From an uncultured Myxococcales bacterium (lineage in GTDB: Bacteria > Myxococcota_A > UBA9042 > DTJE01), in NCBI GenBank assembly GCA_937975765.1, contig CALJUR010000049.1, positions 1-64,000 of the forward strand: a DNA stretch of 64,000 bases, written 5' to 3'. This document shows, in pieces, positions 8,345-15,964 of this stretch (positions are counted from its first letter, which is position 1; the number at the start of each line of letters is the position of its first letter). A model generated the notes under the pieces. The model did not search any database. It had not been told where the DNA came from and saw only the letters and a list, made by a program, of their open reading frames with translations. The position numbers were made by a program, and so were the translations under genes.

Positions 8345-9964
8345 ATGGCGACCCCGACGCTCGCCGAACTGACCACCCAGGTCCGCCAGGACCTCGGCGC
8401 CGAGGGCGTGAGCCAGGTGTGGATCCGCCGGACGTTCGAGTCCGCCATCGCCACCGTTCTCGCGGGCGTCCTGTGGATGTTCTACCGGTGGATCGACGCG
8501 ATCGTGAAGCAGTGCGTTCCGTCCACCGCGACGGGCATCTTCCTCGACGCCTGGGCCGCCGTCTTCGGTCTGACCCGCACGCAGCCCGCGGTCGCGACGG
8601 GCGCCGCCGTGATCACCGGCCTCACCGGCTCCACGCAGCCCGCCGGCTCCATCCTCGTCGGCCCCGAGGGGCAGGAGTACACGACCGACGTCGACGTCAC
8701 CATGGTCGGCAACCCGGGCGAGATCGGCGCCGGCTACGTGGACCTGACCGCATCCGGGCCCGGCGACGAGTACAACGTCCCGGTCGCCACCCCGCTGATC
8801 GTGTCGTCCCCGGCCACGGGCATCCAGACGGACGCGCTCGCGGGCTTCCTCGGGATCACGGGCGGCAAGACCGCCGAGACGGACGACGAGTTGCGCAAGC
8901 GCTGCAGTGCCGTCTACGAGAAGTTCGGCGACGCCGACAAGGCCCTGCGCCGCATCCAGACCGAGACTGACCAGGTCCGTACCGGCGAGCGTGACCACCC
9001 CCCGCCCCCCAAGACCTTCGACGAGCTCGCCGACTACTGGATCGAGAACCGCCTCCCCCGCCAGCGGGCCCAGGATCGCGACGTCAGCGTGCTCAAGTGC
9101 CACCTGCGCCCCGCCTTCGGCCCCTTGCTGCTGACCGAGATCACCCTCGAACGCGTCGACGCCCTGGTCCGCAGCCGCCGGCACCTCTCCCCGCACTCGG
9201 TCCACAACTTCCTGACCCTGCTCATCGCCATGCTGAACGGCGCGGTCGACCTCGGCTGGCTCCGCAGCCACCCGCGCATTCGCAAGCCCCGCATCTCGGT
9301 GGACGAGTTCACGTACCTGAAGACCGAGGACGAGGTCCGGCGCTTTCTCGCTGCCGCGAAGGCCGAGGGCCCCGTCGTGCTGGCCATGTACGCCACTGCC
9401 GTCTATACCGGCATGCGCGCGGGCGAGCTTTGCGGCCTGCGTTGGGAAGACGTCAGCCTCGACCGCCGCCTGATCTGCGTCCGTCGCACCTACGATAAGG
9501 TCGCCACCAAGAACGGCGACATCCGGCACGTCCCGATCCTGGACCCCCTGCTGCCGGTCCTGCGGGAGTGGCGCCTCCAGAACCCCCACCCGTACGTCTT
9601 CCCCAACGAGCATGGCGGCATGAACGGGCCCTCCGCGCGGATCACCCAGGAGATCCTCCAACGGGTCCTGGCGGCAGCCGAATTCCCCCCGAAGTACATC
9701 ACGTTCCACGACCTGCGGCACACGTTCTCGAGCCACTGGATGATGCGCGGCGGCGACATCTTCCGCCTGCAGAAGGTGCTGGGCCACAAGAGCCCCCAGA
9801 TGACCCAGCGGTACGCGCACTTGAGCCCGGACGTCTTCGTCGAGGACTACGGCCGGCTGGCGGATCTGGTGCCCCAGGAATCAGATGGCACCGTGCTTCT
9901 GCTCCCGGGGGACGGTGAGCAGCGGATGGAATCGGAGGTCCGATCCAGCAATTCCTTCTCTTGA
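8345..9964 (+). CDS. In-frame fusion: truncated Mu gp47-like baseplate J domain + tyrosine recombinase
   Basis: This 539-residue frame combines two unrelated parts. Residues 1 to about 187 are the start of a Mu gp47/baseplate J protein (helix LTTQVRQDL, the 'TGIFLDAWAAVFGLTR' region, ending at 'ETDDELRKRC'); the family is usually 350-380 residues, so the second half is lost. From about residue 195 the sequence is a phage-type integrase: core-binding domain from 222, then catalytic Arg358 (TGMRAGELCGLRW), His455 and Arg458 (HDLRH), His481 (LGHKS) and Tyr490. All five catalytic residues are present, but the usual N-terminal arm-binding domain is missing or cut. An excisionase-like gene follows. 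Whether the recombinase is active is unknown. Confidence 0.85.
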   Translation: MATPTLAELTTQVRQDLGAEGVSQVWIRRTFESAIATVLAGVLWMFYRWIDAIVKQCVPSTATGIFLDAWAAVFGLTRTQPAVATGAAVITGLTGSTQPAGSILVGPEGQEYTTDVDVTMVGNPGEIGAGYVDLTASGPGDEYNVPVATPLIVSSPATGIQTDALAGFLGITGGKTAETDDELRKRCSAVYEKFGDADKALRRIQTETDQVRTGERDHPPPPKTFDELADYWIENRLPRQRAQDRDVSVLKCHLRPAFGPLLLTEITLERVDALVRSRRHLSPHSVHNFLTLLIAMLNGAVDLGWLRSHPRIRKPRISVDEFTYLKTEDEVRRFLAAAKAEGPVVLAMYATAVYTGMRAGELCGLRWEDVSLDRRLICVRRTYDKVATKNGDIRHVPILDPLLPVLREWRLQNPHPYVFPNEHGGMNGPSARITQEILQRVLAAAEFPPKYITFHDLRHTFSSHWMMRGGDIFRLQKVLGHKSPQMTQRYAHLSPDVFVEDYGRLADLVPQESDGTVLLLPGDGEQRMESEVRSSNSFS

Positions 9965-10105
9965 CCTTCGGCTCGTGTGCGAGGTCCGGATCCGGCCGGA
10001 CATATTTGCGTCTTCCTTGCCACAAATACACGTCCTGACTTCGCTTTCCTGACCACCCACACTGGCATCAACTTCAACGCGCCTTGCGAGGCGCACGGAG
10101 AGTTT

Positions 10106-10312
10106 ATGAAGTTGCTTGGATACGAGGAAGCGGCACTGAAACTTGGCGTCAAGGTGGGCACGCTCTATTCGTGGGTGTGCCGAGGCAAGGGGCCGCCGTA
10201 CGTGCGCCTCTCGGCGCGGTGCGTGAGATTCGACGAAACAGCGATGGAGCATTGGCTCCAATCCAGGGTCGGCCTGAAGAGCCGAGACTCACACAAGCAG
10301 GAGGTCCAATGA
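10106..10312 (+). CDS. Excisionase / AlpA-like helix-turn-helix protein
   Basis: This 68-residue protein has a single helix-turn-helix of the HTH_17/MerR-like excisionase type: LGYEEAALKLGVKVGTLYSW is the helix-turn-helix and GPPYVRLSARCVRFDETAME the wing, followed by 'HWLQSR'. A GGAG at 10097-10100 supports ATG 10106 over longer readings. It lies 140 bases after the integrase domain, the usual place for a recombination directionality factor, so it probably belonged to the same integrative element. Its stop overlaps the start of the hsdR fragment (ATGATGA). Confidence 0.72.
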   Translation: MKLLGYEEAALKLGVKVGTLYSWVCRGKGPPYVRLSARCVRFDETAMEHWLQSRVGLKSRDSHKQEVQ

Positions 10313-10902
10313 TGAATCCGTCGGGCACCCGCGCAGTCTTCGGGGACTACATCAGCGTCTACGACATCCAGCGGGCCGTCGCAGACGGCGCGACCGTGCC
10401 GATCTACTACGAGAGCCGCCTGGCGAAGCTGGCACTGAACGAGGCGGAGCGTCCCCGGATCGACCCGGACTTCGAGGAGGCCACCGAGGGCGAGGAGGTC
10501 GAGCGCAAGGAGAAGATCAAGACGAAGTGGGCCCAACTCGAGGCGGTCGTCGGCGCCGAGAAGCGCCTGGGCCTGGTCGCCCGCGACATCGTCGAGCACT
10601 TCGAGAAGCGCACCGAGGTCCTGGACGGGAAGGGCATGGTCGTCTGCATGAGCCGCCGGATCTGCGTGGACCTCTACCGCGAGCTGGTCCGCCTGCGTCC
10701 GGAGTGGGAGGGTGTGAACGACGACCATGGCTCGATCAAGGTCGTCATGACGGGCTCTGCCTCGGATCCAGTCGGCTGGCAGGGGCACATCCGGAACAAG
10801 CCGCGCCGGGAGGCCCTCGCGAAGCGGTTCTTCTGGCACCTGTTCGAGGCCGACATGCAGGCAGCCTTCCTCGCGTCGAGGACGAACGACCTGGAGGAGT
10901 AG
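10309..10902 (+). pseudogene. Internal fragment of type I restriction enzyme HsdR
   Basis: The 197-residue frame starts with a good RBS (CAGGAGG) but encodes only the middle of HsdR. It opens at the strongly conserved 'VFGDYISVYDIQRAVADGAT' and 'VPIYYESRLAKL' segment between the two motor domains and runs to 'GWQGHIRNKPRREALAKRF', then diverges and stops. The N-terminal nuclease, the Walker A half of the motor and the C-terminal third are absent; normal HsdR is about 1,000 residues. No hsdM or hsdS is nearby. This is a remnant, though the in-frame start and RBS mean a protein could still be made. Confidence 0.75.
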
Positions 10903-10962
10903 GCAACACGAACGGACCCGGGCCTTGGCGGGGGCACGAGTCACTGACTGGAACTGGGTGAA

Positions 10963-11430
10963 ATGAGCGTGCTGAACACCCCCGGCGGCGTCAAGCCGCC
11001 ACTGCCCGACAACGCGCCTCCGGCCACGGCAACACAGCAGTCCCGTCGTGCCGTGGCAAGGGCCCGGGCCGAGTGGCCCCACAACGTTCCGATCATCCGG
11101 GTGGGCTTCGCCAGGTTCCACGGTGTCAGGCGCCATGCGACGGGACGTCGCTTCGAGGCCGCGAGGCTGCTGGCGGACTCCATCGAAGGGCCCGACGCCG
11201 ACGTCGTGCTGCCGATCACGGATGGCTCCACGGCCCGGCAGAAGGTCCAGCGGTCCTTCGCGCAGGAGTTCCTCTGCCCCGTGGAGGGTCTGCGCAGGCT
11301 CGTGCCTCCGCTGCCGACCGAGGCGGACATCGAGAATGCGGCCGAGCACTTCGACGTCTCGGAGCTCACGGTCCGCGCCGCCCTCGTCAACCGGGGCCTG
11401 GTCGATCGTTCCTGTCTGCCCGGAGCGTGA
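10963..11430 (+). pseudogene. Degenerate ImmA/IrrE-like metallopeptidase fragment
   Basis: This 155-residue frame matches the C-terminal half of ImmA/IrrE-type proteins: 'RQKVQRSFAQEFLCPVEGL' and 'IENAAEHFDVSELTVRAALV' are typical of the region that follows the zinc site and ends in a small helix-turn-helix-like fold. The HExxH zinc motif that should come before it is missing; that stretch is replaced by 'RRHATGRRFEAARLLADS'. The start at ATG 10963 has only a weak RBS. It is probably a decayed phage or mobile-element regulator, less likely an inactive relative with its own role. Confidence 0.5.
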
Positions 11431-11455
11431 AGCCTGTTTGCCGTCGGTGACCCTC

Positions 11456-11836
11456 CTACGTCCTGGCTTTCTCCTTTCGGGGGAAAGGATCCGCGGTGAA
11501 GCCCGAGTCGTCGCCATTGTGAATGAAGAGGTGGCCTTCCAGCGAGCCATCCGGCTGCAGTGCGGCCCAGCCCCGACCGCAGATGTGATCTCCCTCGTCG
11601 ATCCCATCCCACGAGAAGTCGACGTACGGCCCACCCTCACGCATCACGTGGCGGCAGTCCATCCACCCGGTGACCGCGACGAAGCCGAACCGGCCGGTCC
11701 CGTCCCTGTCGAACTCGAAGAAGCCGGGGGCGACGAGATCGACCGCGGCCTGGTCCCACGCGTCCATCCTGGAAATGCGCCATTTGCCGACGATGCCCGT
11801 CGCCTTGCCTCCGGACGTGCTCACTGACTCCTCCAT
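11456..11836 (-). CDS. Conserved small protein of unknown function
   Basis: This 126-residue soluble acidic protein has no signal peptide or membrane segment. It reads GIVGKWRISRMDAWDQAAVD near the start, then 'FFEFDRDGTGRFGFVAV', 'DCRH', 'VDFSWDGIDEGDHICGRGWA' and 'GHLFIHNGDDSGFTA' at the end. I recall similar short proteins scattered in mobile or plasmid regions of many bacteria, always ending in 'GDDSxF', but know no function. It is compact and may be a beta-barrel ligand-binding fold. It lies just downstream of the Fic gene on the same strand (37-base gap) and could be co-transcribed with it. Confidence 0.6.
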   Translation of the reverse strand: MEESVSTSGGKATGIVGKWRISRMDAWDQAAVDLVAPGFFEFDRDGTGRFGFVAVTGWMDCRHVMREGGPYVDFSWDGIDEGDHICGRGWAALQPDGSLEGHLFIHNGDDSGFTADPFPRKEKART

Positions 11837-11873
11837 CCCTGCGACGCCTGCAATCCATCCACGAAAAGCCGGC

Positions 11874-13043
11874 CTACCGGAGCGGCTCCGTCCCGTGGCC
11901 CAGCAGGTTCACGTACGGTTCGTAGACGAACAGCCGATCCCGTTGACGCCCCGTGATCTCCCGGGCGATTCCGATGTCCTGCAACCGCTTCAGAGCGCTG
12001 GCGGCAGTCGGCGCGGACACGTCGAGGGCGCCTGCAACGTCCGCGATCGACACGACCGGCTTCCGCTGGAGCAACTCGTGGACGCGCAGGCCGGTCCCCG
12101 ACGCTCGTCCGAGATCGCCGATCGCGCGGCGATGCTCGGCGAACAGGGCCAGGATCGACCGGGCCGCCGCGACCCCCTCGTCGGCCGTGGTCGCGACGCC
12201 TTCCATGAAGAACCGGATCCACCCCTCCCAGTCGCCCTCGATCCGAACGCGCTGGAGATGCTCGTAGTACACGTCCCGGTGCTGCTTGAAGAACAGGCTC
12301 AGGTACAGCACGGGCTCGGACAGCGCGCCTTCCTGACAGAGCAGCAACGCCACCAGCAGGCGCCCGAGGCGTCCATTGCCGTCCAGGAAGGGGTGTATCG
12401 TCTCGAACTGGACGTGCGCCAGCGCGGCCCGCAGCAGCGCCGGCATCCTCACGGGTTCGCCGTGCAGGAACCGTTCGAAGTCCGACAGGCAATCCGGCAG
12501 GCGATCGGGCGGCGGAGGCACGAAACGGGCGTTTCCCGGTCGGGTCCCTCCGATCCAGTTCTGCGAGCGCCGGAACTCCCCGGGCTCCTTGTCGCTGCCC
12601 CGGCCGTGGGCCAACAGGACGCCGTGGATTTCCCGGATCAGGCGAAGGCTCAACGGGAACCCGGAGCGCAGCCGGTCCAGCCCGTGCTTCATCGCGGCGA
12701 CGTAGCTCGACACTTCCTCGACGTCCCCGACCGGGACCCCGGGAGACTGCTCGTGCTCGTAGAGCAGCAGGTCGGCGAACGAGGACTGGGTGCCCTCGAT
12801 CTGCGACGACAGGACCGCCTCCTTGCGGACATACATGTAGAGGAACAGCGAGGCCTCGGGCAGCAGGGTGGCCAGGCCGTCCAGCTTCCCGAGGGAGCGG
12901 TTCGCGCGTTCCATCAGGTCCAGGTCGTCCGGCGTCAGTTGGAGTGGCGGGTCTGGCGGCAACGGGCTCGGGACGAACGCTCGCACCTGCTCGCCCGCCG
13001 TGGCCGTCGTCACGTACGTCCCTGCCTGTCGCTTTGTCGCCAC
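11874..13043 (-). CDS. Fic-domain AMP-transferase, class II with N-terminal inhibitory motif
   Basis: This 389-residue protein has the complete Fic catalytic motif HPFLDGNGRLGR at residues 217-228, with His217 as base and Asp/Asn/Arg for the nucleotide phosphates. The N-terminal inhibitory helix motif SSQIEG is at 79-84 (the [S/T]xxxE[G/N] form of class II Fic proteins, where Glu83 blocks ATP). A winged-helix domain follows at about 320-389 (VSIADVAGALDVSAPTAASA), as in many bacterial Fic proteins of this size. It would transfer AMP to target proteins when relieved. Start is GTG with a GGAGG six bases upstream. An AT-rich promoter region and an operator-like repeat lie 140-160 bases upstream. 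Confidence 0.9.
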   Translation of the reverse strand: MATKRQAGTYVTTATAGEQVRAFVPSPLPPDPPLQLTPDDLDLMERANRSLGKLDGLATLLPEASLFLYMYVRKEAVLSSQIEGTQSSFADLLLYEHEQSPGVPVGDVEEVSSYVAAMKHGLDRLRSGFPLSLRLIREIHGVLLAHGRGSDKEPGEFRRSQNWIGGTRPGNARFVPPPPDRLPDCLSDFERFLHGEPVRMPALLRAALAHVQFETIHPFLDGNGRLGRLLVALLLCQEGALSEPVLYLSLFFKQHRDVYYEHLQRVRIEGDWEGWIRFFMEGVATTADEGVAAARSILALFAEHRRAIGDLGRASGTGLRVHELLQRKPVVSIADVAGALDVSAPTAASALKRLQDIGIAREITGRQRDRLFVYEPYVNLLGHGTEPLR

Positions 13044-13180
13044 CGTGGCCCTCCGCTGGGAACGGATCCTTTCGTAGCGTGGGTGCCTACGAAAACTTCA
13101 GGCCAGATATTTTCACAACTGTCCGGCGGTGTCCAGTCGCAATCGCTGGGAGCGAGCGAGCAACTGCGCTGCCGCACGTT

Positions 13181-13207
13181 CCCAAACCGTGGGTTTAGCT
13201 TCGTGCG
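13181..13207. repeat. Operator-like inverted repeat, same type as upstream of abiE
   Basis: The sequence AAACC-GTG-GGTTTAG followed by CTTCGTGC is almost identical to the repeat at 15166-15192 and in the same orientation, 1.98 kb away. One copy stands here, upstream of the Fic gene and at the edge of a broken + strand gene. It may be an AbiEi-type operator left by an earlier abiE promoter, or a recombination scar. The repeats seen here and at 15098-15192 bracket the abiE pair. Confidence 0.55.
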
Positions 13208-13600
13208 GAGGAGGCGCGTCAGGCTGCGAGCCGCTCCCGGCGCTTCGGGATCCAGGTCGAGGAGCCCGCGACGGACGCGGCGGCCGAGACGGACGCCCCC
13301 ACCGACGACCACGCGACCGAGGACGCCACGCCCGCCGCGAAGCGGAAGCGCGACATGACGATCGAGGATCTGCGCGCCGAGTACCTCCGGGTGATCGGGC
13401 GCGAGACCGGGTCCACGGATCGCCGCTACCTCCTCTGGAAGCTGTCCGAGGCTGCGAAGGGCAAGATCACCGTCGGCGCGATCGAGAAGCGCGCCCCCCG
13501 CGTCAAGGCCGAGATGCAGGTCCTTCCCCTCGGGATGGAGCGCACAGTGGTCGCGAAGCTCGACGCCGCGGTGATCCGCCCGTTCGTGCTGCTGGAGGTC
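13202..13600 (+). pseudogene. Truncated ribbon-helix-helix-like mobile-element protein
   Basis: An open + strand frame from about 13202 encodes an acidic linker, then 'MTIEDLRAEYLRVIGRETG' and 'RRYLLWKLSEAAKGKITVG' and then 'LPLGMERTVVAKLDAAV'. The middle part resembles small plasmid or transposon proteins in which this region leads into a ribbon-helix-helix. The C-terminal helices are lost where the 3' end of abiEii begins, and the start is lost at the operator-like repeat. Parts of it overlap nothing else. The family memory is moderate and no function is claimed. Confidence 0.4.
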
Positions 13601-13613
13601 GGTGCCGCCCGGG

Positions 13614-14507
13614 TCACCCCCAGGACCCGGTCTCCGGGGACCAGGTACCGGCCGGCTCCGCACCGAGCACCGGGTCCAGGAACGCCCTCACCGCCTCGAG
13701 GAGCACGGCCACGGTCGCCCACGGCAGCCCGTCCTGTTCCGCAATGCGTGCGTACCGGGCCTCCCAGGACGCCGGCGGCGCCGGGACCGCGGCCGGCAGC
13801 GGGTGGGTCCCCCGGAACTCGAACGTCTGCTCCAGTGCGCGGCGCAGGCGCACCGCCTCGATGGGCCGGACCCGCGCCAGCAGCGCGAGGTCTGGCAGAT
13901 CCTTCACGCGCGAGTTCTCGCGGTCCCGAGGCATCGTGTACGCGTGGAGCTTCTCGGCGATGTGGGTCTCGATCGGGTAGAGACGCAGCCGGGGCGGCGC
14001 GATCTCGGCGAACGCCAGCACGTCCTCCCCGACGACCAGGTCCGGTTCCCCGAGGATCGGGTCGCCGAACGCGACGTCGACCCCGAACGGGTCCCCGAAC
14101 GGCCGGCCCGCCAGGAGGCACTCCGCCCGGAACCGCATCCCGTCGTATCGCATGCCGTCGTTGTCGATGTCCGGATAGGTGGGGTCGGGGGCGATCTCGT
14201 AACTGAGGAAGTCGCCCAGGTCGAGGCGGGCCGCCAGTTGGAGGTCCTCGAGAACCCGGTCGGACGGGCCCGCCATGCGAAGGTCCACATCCTTCGTGGT
14301 CCGGGCTCGCTCGAGCCGCAGTTCCAGGACCAGCCCGCCCTTCAGCAGGACCGAGTTGCCGAGCAGGTGGACGACCCGGGCCAGGAACCGGTCGAACACC
14401 AGCAACTGCCGGCGGCGGGCGAAGACGTCCCCGTTCGGCGATGCGGCGCGAAGCCGGTGCTCCAGTGCATGCTTGAACGCCCCGGGCGACTCGTAGCGTG
14501 GGCTCAC
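13614..14507 (-). CDS. abiEii: AbiEii-type nucleotidyltransferase toxin (type IV toxin-antitoxin)
   Basis: This 297-residue protein is the toxin of an AbiE pair, a nucleotidyltransferase that causes reversible growth arrest and can abort phage infection. It begins 'SPRYESPGAFKHALEHRL'. The transferase motif is visible as K56-G-G58 followed by D73-V-D75 (LLKGGLVLELRL ... TKDVDL). The helical C-terminal motif is seen in 'THIAEKLHAYTM' and 'RVKDLPDLALL'. Starting GTG overlaps the abiEi stop (GTGA), the classical translational coupling of this operon. Length is close to the roughly 300 residues usual for the family. No frame break is seen, so the pair looks intact. Confidence 0.88.
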   Translation of the reverse strand: MSPRYESPGAFKHALEHRLRAASPNGDVFARRRQLLVFDRFLARVVHLLGNSVLLKGGLVLELRLERARTTKDVDLRMAGPSDRVLEDLQLAARLDLGDFLSYEIAPDPTYPDIDNDGMRYDGMRFRAECLLAGRPFGDPFGVDVAFGDPILGEPDLVVGEDVLAFAEIAPPRLRLYPIETHIAEKLHAYTMPRDRENSRVKDLPDLALLARVRPIEAVRLRRALEQTFEFRGTHPLPAAVPAPPASWEARYARIAEQDGLPWATVAVLLEAVRAFLDPVLGAEPAGTWSPETGSWG

Positions 14508-15070
14508 GGCTTGCCCTCCATGCGGTCGAGCTCGTTCAGGAAGACCTGGACCTCGGTGGGCCCCAGGAGACCCCGGCGCGACACGTCCCGCACCGCCGCC
14601 CGGATCGTGTCGGTCGTGACGTTGGCGTCCAGGCAGTCGGACAGGGTGCGCGCGATCGTGGTCACCGGGACCGCCCCGACCCAGGTGCGCTCCGGCTTCA
14701 GGAGGTTCTCGTAGTAGAGAGTCACCCGGTCGGGAACCCGCAGGCGGCGCTTCTTCCACGCGAGGGGCAGGGTCAGGTGGAACCGGGACGGCAAAACGTC
14801 CGAGATCCGGTGCAGCGACAGCGCGGTCTCGTGCGAGAACACGCCGGCCTGCTCGCTCCACAGCCACAGGACGATGAGTTCCTCCTGGTCGCCGGCCGGG
14901 TGGTGGACGAGGCGGTAGACGCCGCGCCGCACGCGGGCGATGCGGTTCGCGTGGAGGTACTTCTGCAGGAGCTGCGGCGAGTAGCCCGCGTCCTGGGCCT
15001 GCTGCGCCGTGAAGTTCCCCTGCTGCACCTCGGCGAGCACGTACAGCTTGTCCCAGTCCGGTCTGGCCAT
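14504..15070 (-). CDS. abiEi: AbiEi-type antitoxin and autorepressor
   Basis: This 188-residue protein has an N-terminal winged helix (DKLYVLAEVQQGNFTAQQAQ, then YSPQLLQKYLHANRIARVRR) and a C-terminal antitoxin domain (VFSHETALSLHRISD, 'RTLSDCLD'), as in AbiEi proteins, which bind inverted repeats in their own promoter and neutralise AbiEii. ATG 15070 is chosen because a GGAG lies 7 bases upstream; a GTG at 15097 would add 9 residues. Repeated operator-like sites fill the 130 bases upstream, consistent with autoregulation. Family knowledge: the antitoxin does not need to bind the toxin directly. Confidence 0.87.
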   Translation of the reverse strand: MARPDWDKLYVLAEVQQGNFTAQQAQDAGYSPQLLQKYLHANRIARVRRGVYRLVHHPAGDQEELIVLWLWSEQAGVFSHETALSLHRISDVLPSRFHLTLPLAWKKRRLRVPDRVTLYYENLLKPERTWVGAVPVTTIARTLSDCLDANVTTDTIRAAVRDVSRRGLLGPTEVQVFLNELDRMEGKP

Positions 15071-15097
15071 GCCCCGACTCCAGGCCCCACCGCGCAC

Positions 15098-15201
15098 GAT
15101 TCTAAACCCTGGGTATAAGTTCGTGCAAGTCGCGGTTTAGGTTCGTGCGTCCGGAAATGCTGGTTTCCTAAACCGTGGGTTTAGTTTTGTGCGCACCCGG
15201 A
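15098..15201 (-). promoter_or_regulatory. Predicted abiE promoter with three operator-like repeats
   Basis: On the minus strand three related elements precede abiEi: GCACAAAACTAAACCCACGG with GGTTTAG after it (15201-15166), GCACGAACCTAAACC (about 15148-15134) and GCACGAACTTATACCCAGGG with TTTAGA (15128-15098). Each has the pattern GCACGAA-n-CTAAACC, and two end in GGTTTAG, making 7-bp inverted half-sites separated by 3 bases. TTGCAC at about 15130 could be a -35. AbiEi repressors are known to bind such inverted repeats. The gap between abiEi and the DUF1016 fragment is otherwise empty. Confidence 0.62.
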
Positions 15202-15466
15202 CACGGAGCCGGCGCCGAGGCCGTTGGCGCGCTAGGCAGCGAGACGACAGGGTTTCCGGAAACGCGGCCTTCAGATCGCTGGCCAGCCGCTCCACGACCT
15301 TCGTGCCCCAGCACGTGTCCTGTTCGGCGAGGCTCCGGCCGATGTCCAGGTAGAGAGCGACCAACTCCCTGTTGACCGACGTGGCAGCCCGAATCTGGGC
15401 AGCCCTAACCCTCGCCTTCAGGTCCGTCAGGATCGCGGCGTAGTTCCCTGGCAACAGAGCGTCCAT
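15137..15466 (-). pseudogene. 5' fragment of a DUF1016 (YhcG-like) nuclease gene
   Basis: The first 71 residues from ATG 15466 match the N-terminal domain of DUF1016/YhcG proteins: 'GNYAAILTDLKARVRAAQIR', 'VNRELVALYLDIGRSLAEQ' and 'GTKVVERLASDLKAAFPE'. After that the frame changes to Arg-rich nonsense and stops at 15137, on top of the operator-like repeats. The C-terminal PD-(D/E)xK nuclease domain is absent; full proteins are about 350 residues. Such genes are common in defence islands. It is a clear remnant. Confidence 0.72.
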
Positions 15467-15486
15467 CGCAGCACCATCTACCGTTG

Positions 15487-15538
15487 GGCCGGGCGGGACG
15501 TTCGAGTCCCCTTCGGGACCTACCAGCCCCGCCCGGCC
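15487..15538. repeat. Nested GC-rich inverted repeat (potential cruciform or hairpin)
   Basis: GGCCGGGCGGG at 15487-15497 pairs perfectly with CCCGCCCGGCC at 15528-15538. Inside, GTCCC 15506-15510 and GGGAC 15515-15519 form a second stem with a CTTC loop (GAAG on the minus strand). It lies 120 bases downstream, on the minus strand, of the retroelement-like repeat. Hairpins with 4-base loops follow variable repeats in known retroelements, but this may equally be a terminator or recombination site. Confidence 0.5.
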
Positions 15539-15660
15539 GGAAGGGTTCTTCGGCCCACCCCGTTGCCGGGGCACGGCCGGGAGTTCCGGGACATGGGGGT
15601 TTATGCGCTCGGCCCGTGTCTCCGTGAAGGCACGGGGTCTGGCGCCTCCTCGCACACCCA

Positions 15661-15794
15661 TTCGCGCAGCGCGCGCCGTTGTTCCAGTTCCAGTTCGACG
15701 GCCCGTTGTTCGCGTTGAACGCGAACGCGCCGGCTTCTGTTCCATTGTTCCAGTTGCCGCCGCGGAACGCCGCGAACGGAAGGCCCGCGTGCAT
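15661..15794 (-). other. Orphan DGR-like template or variable repeat
   Basis: On the minus strand the stretch reads as FAAFRGGNWNNGTEAGAF followed by FNANNGPSNWNWNNGARC, with Asn encoded almost only by AAC (9 AAC/AAT codons in about 35). This is the signature of the repeat region of diversity-generating retroelements with C-type lectin fold targets: RGG.WNN... at the start, NN..S N.N at the AAC sites and a GxRC end. Because the adenines are unchanged and the frame runs on without the expected stop, a template repeat or an unmutated remnant is more likely than a used variable repeat. No reverse transcriptase is in the window. The stretch 15539-15964 holds nothing else I can support. Confidence 0.5.
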
Positions 15795-15964
15795 GTCAGT
15801 CCCGGCCCCCGCCCGTGACGATACCCGGCACCTGCCCCGCGATCATCCATCACCCGCAACAAGGTCGTCACGGCATCGGACAATCTGCCCGCGGCGACTT
15901 GGTCTTCAGCGACAGCCAATTTGAGTACTGTTTCATCGACAACCTGCGGTGACGCGTTCCACCA

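Noticed and set aside
1..9000. Extracellular contractile injection system (eCIS) instead of a phage tail
   Set aside because: The genes match Mu gp41-gp47 order and include a DNA circularisation-type gp43; no eCIS-specific ATPase or DUF4157 gene is seen. An upstream region outside the window could still change this.
10309..10902. A complete small restriction-related protein
   Set aside because: The frame matches only the middle of HsdR and lacks both nuclease and full motor parts.
15487..15540. GACGTTCGAGTCCC...TACCA looked like a tRNA or tmRNA 3' end
   Set aside because: The T-arm loop has the wrong size, the acceptor spacing does not fit and no 5' half is present; treated as a nested inverted repeat.
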